Assembly: GCA_025201375.1 (NCBI GenBank)
Contig: JAIWZP010000067.1
Span: forward strand, 62,001 to 126,000
DNA length: 64,000 nt
Source of the DNA: Gongronella butleri
Taxonomy: Eukaryota > Mucoromycota > Mucoromycetes > Mucorales > Cunninghamellaceae
Direction of reading: 5' to 3'
Positions 22,016 through 34,244 of this stretch are shown one piece after another; the first letter of the stretch is position 1, and each line of letters opens with the position of its first letter. The notes beneath the pieces are model-generated. The model worked only from the letters and a program-made list of their open reading frames with translations, was not told the DNA's origin and searched no databases. The translations under genes and the position numbers were made by a program.

Positions 22016-22239
22016 ATCCATTTGCATCCCAAATAGACTTTTTTTTTTTGTTCCCATCTTTTGTCCGTGGGGTATGATACACACTCTTTTGATTTTTTGA
22101 TCACGCACTCCATCTTTTTTTTTTTTTGTTCCCCCCATCCCATCAACACTTGCCACTTTGTGTTCCATCTCGTGGACACACAACCAGGCCTGCCTCCAAA
22201 AAGGCAAGTGAGTGATTGCCCAATGTCTGGAAATAAAAA

Positions 22240-22270
<31 letters not shown>

Positions 22271-22697
22271 CGAAAAATTAAGCTTATTTTTTTTTGCAAA
22301 TGGACGTCTTGGAAGCAACAGAACGTTGGGTCATGTTGCGTGATATGCGCGCGAAATTCAAAAGAGCGGAAAACAAAAACGATTGTCAGCAAAAAGGCGA
22401 TCAATTGTTCAGCGGTGACCTCATTGATTGCGCTTGGATCGCGGTTCTGATGGGCTGGAAATTGAAACCCAGGAAAGCTCGTGTCCCAAACAGCTTGGCT
22501 TGCGAAGCGATGGCGCAATCGGTCCACTGGGTTGCTACATGATTATTACCCGTTATGGCTCAATGCCTTTTTTTTTTGTGGGCCATGTATAAAAGCTTGC
22601 CCCTTTCCACTTTTTGGGTTGTCTTTTTTATCATCTGTTGCTTTTTTTCATTTCTCTTTTTTATTTTCTCACTGTTTGCCTGTGTCTTTTTTGAAAC
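22016..22697. other. intergenic with 28-base A-run
   Basis: Contains the 3' region of the Spp2-like gene and the promoter of the sulfate permease. An uninterrupted A-run of nearly 30 bases lies at about 22243-22270. No coding sequence was seen. Confidence 0.6.
22588..22594 (+). promoter_or_regulatory. TATA box of the sulfate permease gene
   Basis: TATAAAA lies 104 bp upstream of the start codon at 22698 and is followed by a pyrimidine-rich leader, a common fungal promoter layout. Confidence 0.55.
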
Positions 22698-25430
22698 ATG
22701 ACCGTGACAGCGACACAGCAGGTGAAAGAGGGCGAAATCTTCATCGATTACGACAAGGAATCGGTGCGTAAAGAATTGGCAACCACCGCGCACAAGCTGC
22801 CTGGCTACGCCAAAGATTATGTTATTGGCCTCTTCCCGGTGTTCCAATGGATCCATCGCTACAATGTGCACGTAAGTAAAGAAAAAAAAGCGCATTTTCG
22901 GCTCAAACCACGGGCTTTTGCCATGCAAAAAGGCTACAATTTTGCTCACGCGCTTGCCCCCCACTCGGCTCACCTCCTTTTTTTAATTGCATTGCAGTGG
23001 CTGATCGGTGATCTCATTGCCGGTATCACTGTGGGCATTGTCATTGTGCCTCAGTCCATGGCCTATGCCAAGATTGCTCAATTGCCTCCCCAATACGGTC
23101 TCTAGTAAGTTTTGACACGCACAAGTTTACGTCCGCGGAAAAAAAAGCGTCGATTGCCGTTCATTGCGACTCACCCGCCTCTCGGTTAAATTAGTACCGG
23201 TTTCGTGGGTCTCTGCATTTACTGCTTGTTCGCCACTTCAAAGGATATTTCCATTGGCCCCACTGGTAAAAAAAAAAAAATAATAAGCATGACCCCGCCT
23301 GTGTTACGCCTTGTCACTCACATCCAATTTGCTCATCCAGCCGTCATGTCTCTGCTTGTGGGCCAAACCATTACACGTGTCACCGCCGCCAATCCCGAAA
23401 TCACGCCTGAACAGATCGCCGTCGCCTTTTCGCTCATGACCGGTGCCATTGCCATGTTCATTGGTCTCGTGCGATTGGGTATCCTCGTGGACTTTATTCC
23501 TGCACCCGCCATTGCGGGCTTCATGGTACGACACACGCGTGAAAAAATGCGTCTTGGTTGCTTAGCTCACGCTTGTTTTTATTTTTTTTTGTTCCTGCTT
23601 AGACGGGCTCGGCCATCACCATCACCATTGGCCAATGGCCTGCACTCTTTGGATTGAGCTCGCGCATCAACACGCAAGACTCAGCTTACTTGATCTTTGG
23701 TCATTTCTTCCAAAATCTACCCTACACCAAGCTTGACGTTGCCTTTGGCCTCGTGGGTCTCTTTTGGCTTTATGGCGTGAGCTATGGCTGCCAATACTTC
23801 ACGCGCCGCTACCCCCAGTACAGCATGCCGCTCTTCTTTTTCAGCATCCTGCGCAATGGCTTGCTCGTCGTCGTCGGCACGGCCATTGCTTTCGCCATCT
23901 GCAAGGACAAGGCCACACCACCCATCAACATCATCAAGACCGTGCCCAGCGGCTTCCAGGCCATGGCCGTCCCCACCACCACTGTCGACATCATTGCCGA
24001 CATTGCCTCGTCCTTGCCCTCGGGCGTCATCATCTTGATTTTGGAACACGTCGCCATTGCTAAATCCTTTGGTCGCGTCAACAACTATACCATCAATCCT
24101 GACCAGGAAATCATCGCCATCGGCTTCACCAACATCTGGGGCTCCTTCTTTGGGTAAAAAAAACCATCAAAAATCCAACAAAAAATCGAAAAAATATCTC
24201 ATCTTTTTCTTTTTTTTTCGTGTTTGCAGTGCCTATCCCTCGACGGGTTCGTTCTCTCGCACGGCCATCAAGGCGCGCTCCGGTGTGCGCACGCCCATTG
24301 CTGGCATCTTCTCTGCCGCCGTGGTGGTGCTTGCTCTGTATGCCTTGACGCCTGCGTTTTACTACATCCCCAATGCTATTCTTGCTGCTGTCGTCATCCA
24401 CGCCGTCGCGCCACTGGCTTCAGGCCCCTCGTACGTCAAGCGTCTGGCGGCCGTCAGCTTGTGGGAGCTGTTTGTCTTTGCTGCCGCCGTTATTGTCACC
24501 TTTTTCTCCACGGTCGAATATGGCATCTACGTGTCGGTGTGCTTGTCCATTGTGATTTTGCTGTTCCGCATTGCGCGTCCTCGTTTCTGGGCGCTTGGCC
24601 GCGTCCCGCTCGCTTCGGACGTCCCCAAGACCGAGCCTGCGCAGCAGCGCTATTTGTATGTTTCGTCGCAGCACCCCTCGCTTGGCAAATTCGTCGAACC
24701 CTTGCCGCAGGGCGTCCTCATGTGCCGTGTCGAGGAGTCGTTCACGTACCCCAACTCTGGCTACGTCGTGGACCGCATCGTCGCCTACTGCAAGGACCAG
24801 ACGCGTCGCGGTGGCGCCATTCCCAAAAAGAGCGAACGCCAATGGAACGACGCCTCCAATGCCGCCGACGATGCCGCGCGCTCCAAGCTTCCCCTGCTGC
24901 ATGCGCTCATCCTTGACTTTGCCAGTGTCAATCGCCTGGATTCCAGCGGTCTGCAAGCCGTCGTCGATGCGCAAACGGCACTCAATCGCTTTGCTGGCCA
25001 TCACGTCGAGTTCCACTTTGTCAACATTACCCATCCAGCCATCCGCCAGTCGCTCCTCGTCGCAGGCTTCGGCACCCAGCCCGTCAAGGGCCATGAGCAC
25101 CGCGCACAAGAAATCCTGCCCGTCGTCCCCGTTTCCATGGATGGACCCCAGCAAAACCCTTCCACATCGCAATCCCGCACCTCCTCCGAGGACGTCGAGA
25201 GCAATTACGATGAAAAGTACAATCTGGACCACGTCGAAACAAAGAATGCCTCAAACGCCACGCTTGCCAATCCCATCCCCGTACCAAAGGACGTCTACCC
25301 GTTCTTCCACTGGTCGGGTGACGACGCCGTCAATGCCGCACTGCGTACACTGCCCTTGCGCGAAACCACCACCCTCGCCACCGTTGAAATCCAGGAAGAT
25401 GACAACATCAGCGAAAAGCAATCGGCTTAA
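22698..25430 (+). CDS. SulP-family sulfate permease with STAS domain
   Basis: Exons 22698-22871, 22998-23104, 23195-23265, 23341-23525, 23603-24153 and 24230-25430; 762 residues, usual for fungal Sul1/Sul2 types. The SulP signature WLIGDLIAGITVGIVIVPQS followed by MAYAKIAQLPPQYGLY is in exon 2. Many membrane helices follow, with GQWPALFG and the AFSRTGGF-equivalent GAYPSTGSFSRTA. The cytosolic STAS domain contains ALILDFASVNRLDSSGLQAV. The protein imports sulfate across the plasma membrane. The tail is acidic and Ser-rich. A TATA box precedes it, and an AATAAA lies about 120 bp after the stop. Confidence 0.95.
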
Positions 25431-25634
25431 ATTGTATCCTGCCACCCCCCTCTTTTTTTTATTTTCGATAATTCATATACCATCCCTATCTTGTTGTCAT
25501 CCATTTATTTCACATTTTCAATGTAACACTATGCGTCTGTATGCAAAATAAACAAACATCCCACTTCTTGTAGATTACATTATTGCATTGTCACATTCTG
25601 GGTCAAGTCAAAAAAGGAGGAGCCGCGCGAGCCT

Positions 25635-25866
25635 TCGAAAAAAAAAAATTGCGTCTCCAGAATTCCGCGAAACTTGCATGCAATATGAAGCGCATGGAGG
25701 AATCACGAAAAAGACAAACAAAGAGCGAAGATCCATCTGCTGGTTACGTAACGAGCAATGAGCGATTTTTTATTCAACTTCAGCGGCGAATGCCACGGGA
25801 CAAACGCGTCTTTTGAGGTCGCGCCATCGCGTCCACCAGCAAGAGAGACGCCATGAGCATGGATTT
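25635..25866 (+). repeat. dispersed repeat family R1, copy 2 (truncated)
   Basis: Shares the ordered landmarks GTCTCCAGAAT, GCATGGAGGAATCACG, GATCCATCTGCTGGTTACG, GGCGAATGCCACGGGA, and CCAGCAAGAGAGACGCC with copies at 11.7 and 49.8 kb. The match stops at GGATTTGA, right at the outer flank of the inverted-repeat element that starts at 25892. The element has probably interrupted or truncated this copy. Confidence 0.7.
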
Positions 25867-25891
25867 GACTACAGTACTGTACAGTACTGTA

Positions 25892-27736
25892 CAGTGCCCT
25901 ACCAAAAAAAAGTTTCGCTGTGCATAATTCTCTGCACTGCAAGGTATCAATTAATCGCGTTAATCTCTGCTGTATTGATCAGTAATGGCTCCAATGACAT
26001 GAAATTTTGTAGGAACAATGATTTAAAAGTAAAAAAAACAATTCTAAAATTATGAAATGGCTATAGCAAGCGGGTTTTGAAATAGACCAAAAAAGGGGTA
26101 CCTGACGCGTCACGCGACGCGGCGCGTACCTACGCGTATACAGTACAATGGCCTGTGGAGATGAAATGGCATTATGAACAACATCTCCAAATTTTTCTGA
26201 GACGAGTGTTGTAATGGTGTCTGATTGTATTCTATGGATCAATTTCATGTTAAATGTACCACCTCGATGCTATGATCGAATAATGTAAAATCATCATGTG
26301 ACACGCGTCACGCGTCAGGCGCATCTGAAATAACAATTTTCATCTCTGCTATTTAATTTTAATACCTATTTGGCTTAAAACTGTTGAAATTATTTAATTT
26401 GAAGGGCTAGAATAGGCTGCTATCAATTGCTTGACCAGCAGAAATACTACGACCCATGTTAAGAAGAAAATCGCGATTTTTGACGCGTCTGACGCGTGAA
26501 CGCGTCACATAATATTTTACATTTATCGATCACAGCACCGACGTGATGCATGTAACATGAAATCGATTCATAAAATACAATCAGACACCATTACACTCGT
26601 CTCAGAAAAATTTGGAGATATTTGCTGTATTTACCTGCTTTACAGAGCTTGATTTAATAAGAAAAGCCTAACATACGCTTGGTCTGTCAACGAAAGAAAG
26701 CATAAGCGCGTCTTAAACGCGCTCAACGCGTCAATGCGTGTGCAAGCAGCGATCAAAGAATTAAAATGCTGACTTGTTGCCGCAATTGGATCTTTCTCAT
26801 GCCGCTCCTCTAAGCGGGCATTGCCCAATTGGGTAATGCTCCCGCTCTGCTCGTCACAAAAGCCCGCTGTCGGCTGGTCATCTCCTTTTACCGCTTTTTC
26901 ATGCGTTTTGGAAGAATGCGCATCTTCCTCCATCTCGGTCTCTGTACGCATCATCACATTGTCTCAGATGCTTAAGTAGAAACACACCCTCACGGTTTCA
27001 TAGCCTGCTTTGATCACCAAGTGATCAATGCCTTTTGAGAAACAAAAGAAAAAAAAAAAAGAAAAATGGCCTGTCCGTGCCAAACATTGCATGTTGGCAC
27101 ACACGACTCGAACCATTATGTTTCTCGCACTTGCGCACCAAGTGAAACAACACGGTGCTTGCAAGCATTGGCATGTTTGAATCCTCTGGGATGGGCATAA
27201 CGTTTTGTTTGAGATCTGCGCGGCCATGTCTTGGTCTCACGCCCCTGTTTCCTTATTCAGACGCCGCGACAGCTTCATTTTACGCGTCTGCGCATCTAGC
27301 CTATCCGTCTAGGCATTTTTCATTTTTGTATAAATATCGAGATCTTTTCATTTTAATAAAAGACTTACTTCATTCTCGTTATTCTTAACGTCTCTATCTT
27401 TTTCACCCTTTTTGCTCAAAAGCTACCCCATATTCTTCAATATTGTTCTTCATAATGCCATTTCATCTCCACAGGCCATTGTATACGCGTAGGTACGCGT
27501 CGCGTCGCGTGACGCGTCAGGTACCCCTTTTTTGGTCTATTTCAAAACCCGCTTGCTATAGCCATTTCATAATTTTATCATAGAATTGTTTTTTTACTTT
27601 TAAATCATTGTTCCTACAAAATTTCATGTCATGGAGCCATTATTGATCAATACAGCAGAGATTAACGCGATTAATTGATACCTTGCAGTGCAGAGAATTA
27701 TGCACAGCAAAACTTTTTTTTTTTGCTAGGGCACTG
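25892..27736. mobile_element. TIR element A, 1.85 kb, with passenger region
   Basis: Both ends read CAGTGCCCTA(C/G)C then an A-run and GTTT, as inverted copies. The inverted arms are about 287 bp (25892-26178 and 27449-27736). TA flanks the CAGT ends (TACAGT...ACTGTA), which fits Tc1/mariner-type insertion at TA. Inside, a second inverted pair lies at about 26182-26315 and 26501-26619. The centre (26640-27440) is not found elsewhere in the window and holds a short gene-like reading frame. No transposase was recognised, so mobility would depend on one supplied in trans. The CAGT/TA assignment to a superfamily is inference. Confidence 0.75.
26640..27280 (-). CDS. unrecognised passenger ORF(s) inside TIR element A
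   Basis: On the minus strand, a frame starting near 27280 (MKLSRRLNKETG) leads into MPIPEDSNMPMLASTVLFHL and GSSRVCQHAMFGTDRP in a shifted frame. After an A/T-rich interval that looks like an intron, a 105-residue ORF (26640-26957) reads DPIAATSQHFNSLIAACTRI and ends LSLTDQAYVRLFLLNQAL. The composition looks like protein rather than chance, but I recognise no domain and cannot place the splice sites. It could be a captured host gene fragment or an element-encoded protein. Boundaries are approximate. Confidence 0.35.
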
Positions 27737-27741
27737 TAGTA

Positions 27742-28301
27742 CAGTGCCCTACCAAAAAAAAGTTTACACTTTGGCTATTGCTCCACAGTGTGAGATGTCA
27801 AGCAATCACGTTAATATGTTCTGTATTGATCAATAATGGCTCAAATGACATGAAATTTCGTAGAAACAATGTTGTAAAAGCATAAAAACAATTTTAAAAT
27901 TATGAACGGGCTATAGCAAGCGGATTTTGAAATAGACTAAAAAAGGGGTACCTGACGCGTCACGCGACGCGACGCGTACCTACGCGTATACAATGGCCTG
28001 TGGAGATGAAATGACAATATGAACACCATCTCCAAATTTTTCTAAGACGAGTTCAATGGTGCATGATTGTATTCTATGAATCAATTTCATGTTACATGCA
28101 TCACATCGGTGCTGTGATCGATAAATGTAAAATCATTATATGACGCGTGCACGTGTCAGACGCGTCAAAGTCGCGATTTTCTTCCTAACATGGTCGTATT
28201 GCTCCTACTGGTCAACCAATTAATAACAGCCTATTCTTCTAGTCCTTCAAATTAATGTATTAGAACAATGGTTTTTAAGTCAACTAGGGATTAAAATTAC
28301 A
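27742..28301 (+). mobile_element. TIR element C, truncated copy
   Basis: Begins with CAGTGCCCTACC immediately after the right end of element A, separated by TAGTA. It matches the left arm and core of element A in direct orientation, then a tail that matches 26341-26500 in inverse. No right terminus was found; it runs into the foldback unit at 28302. Confidence 0.65.
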
Positions 28302-29122
28302 TGGGCAAGATTTTTTTTTTGCAAAAATTTAAGGTTTGACACTTCCAAATTAAGTGCGTGGTGGGTTGCATGGAATTTTTATTTTTTTGTATTACAGTAC
28401 TGTACTGTACAGTGCCCTAGCAAAAAAAAGTTTACACTTTGGCTATTGCTCCACAGTGTGAGATGTCAAGCAATCAAGTTAATCTGTTCTGTATTGATCA
28501 ATAATGGCTCAAATGACATGAAATTTCGTAGAAACAATGTTGTAAAAGTATACAGTAAATGACAAAAATGAAAATTGTTATTTCATCAGATGCGCCTGAC
28601 GCGTGACGCGTGTCATATAATGATTTTACATTTATCGATCACAGCACCGATGTGATGCATGTAACATGAAATTGATTCATAGAATACAATCATGCACCAT
28701 TGAACTCGTCTTAGAAAAATTTGGAGATGGTGTTCATATTGTCATTTCATCTCCACAGGCCATTGTACAGTATACGCGTAGGTACGCGTCGCGTCGCGTG
28801 ACGCGTCAGGTACCCCTTTTTAGTCTATTTCAAAATCCGCTTGCTATAGCCCGTTCACAATTTTAGAATTGTTTTTATACTTTTTTTTACAGCATTGTTT
28901 CTACGAAATTTCATGTCATTTGAGCCATTATTGATCAATACAGAACAGATTAACTTGATTGCTTGACATCTCACACTGTGGAGCAATAGCCAAAGTGTAA
29001 ACTTTTTTTTGCTAGGGCACTGTACAGTACTGTAATACAAAAAAATAAAAATTCCATGCAACCCACCACGCACTTAATTTGGAAGTGTCAAACCTTAAAT
29101 TTTTGCAAAAAAATCTTGCCCA
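28302..29122. mobile_element. foldback element D, 821 bp with 250-bp arms
   Basis: The outer ends are TGGGCAAGAT and ATCTTGCCCA, and the arms stay inverted copies for about 250 bp. Nested within is a 613-bp unit (28410-29022) with CAGTGCCCTAGC ends like elements A and C. The inner unit's core is a reversed match to the core of element C, including the ACGCGT-rich box. The unit has no coding capacity and would fold into a long hairpin as RNA or single-stranded DNA. Confidence 0.8.
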
Positions 29123-30386
29123 AGGTAAGCATTTTTCTCAGTCGATCGCCGTTCATGCGTCACTCTTTGGGCATTTTTCTTAAAAGTTGACAGGCGACCT
29201 GCCATTTTGTCTGCCAATCGCAAATCGTCGGATTTACCTGTTTGAGATGCATTGATCACTCGGAGTTCGAATTTCCCCAAATTTGGCATTTTCTGAGATT
29301 GAAATGTGTGACCCCTGAATGACCCCTGAGTGACCCCTGAATTTTTCAAAATTGGTCGTAGAAGCTAGCGCTTTGGGGGGTTTATAAAGCTTTTTTGTTG
29401 CAAATTTTGCGTTGAATTCGATGCGGCTATTTTTGAGCGGGGTCGAACATGCAGATGTACAGATGAATGCAAAATAGTACAAATGGAATGCTTTTGATAT
29501 TTTCGTGTCCAAAAAAAAATCGGGCGGGCCCGTCTTGAACACTGGGCGATACTGTAGATTATTACGCCGTGACGACGCAGATTTCGCTGGCGAGAGAGCA
29601 AACTGTAATTTTTTTTCTGGAGGCACAGCAGGCCGCCAAAGTCTGAAAAACACTTTCTTTGGCAAGTTTGTCTTTTAAAGTACGTAAATCTGTATGTTTT
29701 TGTGCAGTGTACGTACGCGGTGCTTCAGGCATTGAAATACCAGCGCGCGTCAGTTGTTTCTTTCCACCGAGATCAAAACATGGACAGATCAAGCGATTTA
29801 TCATATTTGTGTGCAAAACTCATTTTTCCAAATAATATGTCTAGAACCATGAAAATCGTGCCATTATTATTGTGCATTTCTCCGGAGGAGGCGATGGCCG
29901 ATTTATTACAGTATATTTTCTAAAATGGAGACAACACACGCTGCGTGCTTGCAGCAAGGTTGACCATCCAGTTTAAGAGAAATAGGGTCACAGAACATCA
30001 TGCAGTATTATATGCTACGTATGAATTTGTCTAATCCGATCGTGGTCGTGCTTCTGCGTACCGCAACAAGCAGACCGCCGCAAAGACTTGAAGATACAGT
30101 AATGAAAAGAAAAATGGGCAATAAGATTCATGGAGCATTGTCTGATACACGACATAAAGAATCGTGCAGTCATTTGGTACGAGAACGCAAAATGAATCAC
30201 TGCGCATGTCAAACAATGCACTGAGTTCGTACAAAAAAAAAAAAAAAAAAAAAAAGGCAGCTGAGTCCCCCGAGTGCGTCTAAGCGGAGTGGAAATCAAG
30301 GGTTGCCAGTCGCTTTTTAGTGTCATCGGCGGCTGAAATGGGTCGTCCAGGTTCTTTTTCTTTCTTGTTTTCCCTGGCTCCTTGTC
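29123..30386. other. probable decayed repeat DNA, no gene recognised
   Basis: A 143-residue minus-strand ORF (29234-29665) and smaller ones lie here, but none resembles a known family. Three 11-bp-spaced TGACCCCTGA units lie at 29309-29340. An A-run lies near 30233-30255, just upstream of the CYM1 leader. Confidence 0.5.
29309..29340 (+). repeat. three tandem TGACCCCTGA units
   Basis: Units start at 29309, 29320 and 29331, an 11-bp period. Too short to assign a function; it could be a replication slip or a factor-binding cluster. Confidence 0.7.
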
Positions 30387-33300
30387 ATGTTATCTCGATA
30401 CCTGTGCGCTCCTTCTCTCACAAGAAGCGCGAGGACCTCGTCCCTTCGGTTTTATTCGTCCAAAGGTAAGATAAAACGGAGAGAGCCAGGATCTTCGGGT
30501 GCTAAAACTTTTTTATTTATGCGTAGCCACGCTCCAACCTGGGCAACAGCTCCATGGCTATCGAGTGCAAGAGGTAAAAAGCGAAGCGGTGCCGTGGTCC
30601 AGGACCACAAGGCTTACCGTGTGGATCTTGTTTTATTTTGCTTAGGTGCGTCGCATTCCCGAGCTTGAACTGACGGCTGTTGCACTTGAACACGAAGCCA
30701 CCGGCGCCAAGCACTTGCACGTCGACCGCGAGGACAGCAACAATGTGTTTGCCGTGGGTTTCCACACGCCCGTCGAGGACAGCACGGGCGTGCCCCACAT
30801 CCTGGTAAGAGACGAGGAAAAAAAAAAAAAAAAAAGAGAAAATATGCATTTGAGGATCGAATCAGGCATTCTGACGCGTGCATTTGAAATTTTTATCAGG
30901 AACACACGACGCTCTGCGGCAGTGAAAAGTTCCCTGTGCGCGATCCGTTCTTCAAAATGCTGAATCGCAGCATGGCCACGTTCATGAACGCGTTCACCGC
31001 GTCGGATTTCACCATGTACCCCTTTGCCACCACCAACAAGGTCGACTATGATCATCTGCGCAGCGTGTACCTAGACGCCGTCTTCCACCCGCGTCTCACG
31101 AACCTCGACTTTTCTCAAGAAGGCTGGCGACTCGAGCACAAGAACGCCACGGACCCTGCGACGCCAATGCAATTCAAGGGCATCGTGTATAATGAAATGA
31201 AGGGCCAGACGGTAAACACGCGTGCCATTCGACATGGGGAACAAAGTGGACCCATTGCGTCTCTTTTTTTTCTATCATAGTCGGACACGAATTACCTGTT
31301 TTACACGCGCGCCCAGGAGGCCATGTACCCCGACACCGCGTACGCGCACTCGAGCGGTGGCGATCCTCCTCGCATCACCGACCTCTCGCATGGGCAGCTG
31401 TTGCAATTCCACAAGACGCACTACCACCCGAGCAATGCGCGATTCTACACGTACGGCAACTTTTCGCTCGAATCGCATCTGGAGAACATTGGTAGCTACC
31501 TCAATGGCTTTGGCCGCATCGACCCTGCGCACGCCAACAAAATTCCGCAACCTTGGACTGAGCCAAAGACCATCCGCTCGTATTGTGCCTTGGATCCCAG
31601 TAAAGTGATGGGGCGAGACGGCCAAAATGAGGAAAAAAAAAAAAAGAAATTATGCGTCCCTGACTCGCTTTTTTTTTTTTTTTTAAGTGTCGCCGGCTGA
31701 CAAGCAGACGCGCCTGTCTGTATCGTACCTCGCCAATGATGTCACGGTAAAGTGGACGAGGATGGCAAAAACGCCGCGTAGAGGAGTGTTCTCATTCATT
31801 TTTGTATCATTAGGATCCGTTTGAAACCTTCTCGATGCGCCTGCTATCGTATTTGCTCATGGATGGCCACGCGTCGCCCATGTACAAGGCGCTCATAGAG
31901 ACCAACTTGGGCTCGGAATTCTCGGCAAACACCGGCTATGACAGCTACACCAGGTACGGCACGCTCAGTCTTAAAAACGTGCACCCGCGCTCATGCCCCC
32001 CTGTCCTTCCTTATTTAGAGTGAGCTCCTTGTCGGTTGGCTTGCAAGGTGTCAAGGACACAGATGTGCAAAAGGTAAGAAAGACCGCCTTACGGACTGAT
32101 CAACATGTGTCTAATTCTTCTCATCAGGTCCAAGACACCATTCAATCCGTGCTGGAGCAAGCCAAACAAGACGGCTTTGATCCAAAGCGCATCGAGGCCG
32201 CCATCCACCAGCTGGAATTGGGTCAAAAGCATGTAAGGGGTTGGAAAAAAAAATGAATAGAGACCGCATCCCGATGCTCATTTTTTCTTTTTGCGGGGTA
32301 TAGAAAACCGCAGACTTTGGCTTGTCGATTATGAACGGTGTCTTTGGCGGCTGGTTCAATCATGTGAATCCTCTGGATGTCTTGGAGATCAACAAGGTAA
32401 AGCGTGTTCATTCTTTGTAAAGCGAAAACAGGGCTCACTCTGCGTTTTTTTTTTCTCTTGTTTTATTTCAGAACATTGATCGCCTGCGCACTGAACTTGC
32501 CAAGGGCCAATTCTTCGAGTCGCGCATTGAAAAGTACTTGTTGAACAACCCGCACAAGCTGACTTATGTCATGCTGCCCGATGCCGATTACAACACCAAG
32601 TTAAACGACGAGGAACAGGCGCGTCTTGCGCGTCATGTGGATGCGCTGACGGACGCGGACCGCAAGCACATCTTGGAGCAAGGCCGTGAGCTGCAAGCCA
32701 ACCAGGACAAGACGGAAGACCTTTCATGCCTGCCCACACTGTCCATTGCTGATATCTCGACAAAGACGAAGCGCTTCTCGCTCGACCACACTGGTCTGTG
32801 TAACACGCCCGTGCAGTGGCGCGTCACTGCGACCAACGAAATCACCTATTTCCGCGCCATCAGCAACCTGCCGCCCCTCTCGGACGAATTGAAGATGTAT
32901 TTGCCCCTGTTTTGCGATGTAAGCTGCTTGCTCTTCTATTTTTTTTATCCACTCACACCCATTTTGTCATTTTATTAGTCGCTCTTGTCGCTCGGCACAA
33001 AGGACCAATCGATGGCCGAGATTGATGAGGAGATCCGACTTTATACGGGCGGGCTTCGTGCTGCGCCCATGGTCACGACGAATCACTCTGGTAAATCCGT
33101 CTCCTTTGTCGCCCATGTTCACTCTTGACCCTGACGCGCTTTTTTTTCTTTGTTTCCATTTTTCTTTTCATTTTGCTATTTTTGACCAGACATTGACGTG
33201 ATGGAGGAGGCGATTGCGCTGACGGGCAATTGCTTGGACCGCAACATCGACAAGATGTACGGCATTTTGCTGAAATTGGTGCAATCGACCAACTTTGACG

Positions 33301-34244
33301 ACGTTGAGAAGCTCAAAACGCTGATCATTGGCAATGCGAGCGGGATGGTGAATTCAATTGCGGATGCGGGCCACTCGTTTGCACGCACGTACGCGAGCTC
33401 GACGCTGACGCCGACACTGAGGATGATGGAGCAGCTGCGCGGCATCTCGCAGGTGGATTTCATGAACAAATTGGCGAAAATGGACGATTTGACGCCTGTT
33501 TCGGCCAAGCTGCATGAAATCGCGCAATTGGTGCTCAAGCAGGGGTCCATGCGCGTCGCCGTGACCTGTGGCAGCGACGCCATTTCGAAAAATGAGACGT
33601 CGCTGCTGTCGTTCCTGCAGGCGCTGCCTGAAGGTGGCAGCCACGATGCCCGCGGCCATGGTTCGGCGTTTGAGCCGCAGTACGGCCGCACATTCTTCCC
33701 GCTGCCCTTCTCCGTCAACTTTTCAGCAAAATGCTTCCGCGGCGTGCCCTACACACACGATGACGGCGGCAAATTCCAAGTCTTGTCGTCGCTCATGACC
33801 CAACACTATTTGCATCGCGAAATCCGCGAAAAGAACGGCGCGTACGGCGGCGGCGCGTCGTTTGCCGGCCTCAATGGCATCTTGTCGTTCTATTCGTACC
33901 GCGATCCCAACACCCTGGACACGCTGGCCACTTATGACCGCGCACTCCAATGGGCCAGCCAGCGCGATTTCACGGACCAAGAGATGACCGAGGCCAAATT
34001 GTCCATCTTCCAGAGCGTCGACGCGCCCCAGAGCGTGTCCGAGGAAGGCATGTTGCAATTTGTCTATGGCATCTCGGATGAAATGCGTCAATGGCGCCGT
34101 GAACAGCTGCTTAGTGTCTCCCAAGCTGATATCCGCCACGTCGTCGACCAGCTGCGTCATCAACAAAACTCCACCGTCCTCTTGGGCGAGCAAAAGGAAG
34201 GACAGGCATGGGACGACTGGCAAATTAAGAAGCTTGGCGTGTAA
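30387..34244 (+). CDS. CYM1: mitochondrial presequence protease (PreP/Cym1, M16C)
   Basis: Thirteen exons: 30387-30465, 30527-30573, 30646-30804, 30900-31211, 31281-31599, 31688-31746, 31814-31953, 32019-32073, 32128-32232, 32304-32396, 32472-32918, 32979-33090 and 33190-34244; 993 residues, the family length. The N-terminus ([20 protein letters not shown]) is a mitochondrial presequence. The inverted zinc motif HxxEH is HILEH, with the exon 3/4 joint between HIL and EH. The second zinc Glu context is [10 protein letters not shown]. The C-terminal half carries the M16 domains with [15 protein letters not shown] and [13 protein letters not shown]. The enzyme degrades cleaved presequences and other peptides in the matrix. 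An AATAAA lies about 170 bp after the stop. Confidence 0.96.

Noticed and set aside
22500..22545. TGGCGCAATCGG resembles a tRNA box A
   Set aside because: No box B or tRNA cloverleaf follows within the expected distance.
24420..25232. 270-residue minus-strand ORF inside the sulfate permease gene
   Set aside because: Antisense to the STAS region; no motif, and codon-biased genes often leave such open antisense frames.
27105..27130. GGTTCGAGTC on the minus strand resembles a tRNA box B
   Set aside because: No matching box A or acceptor stem pairing could be found upstream.
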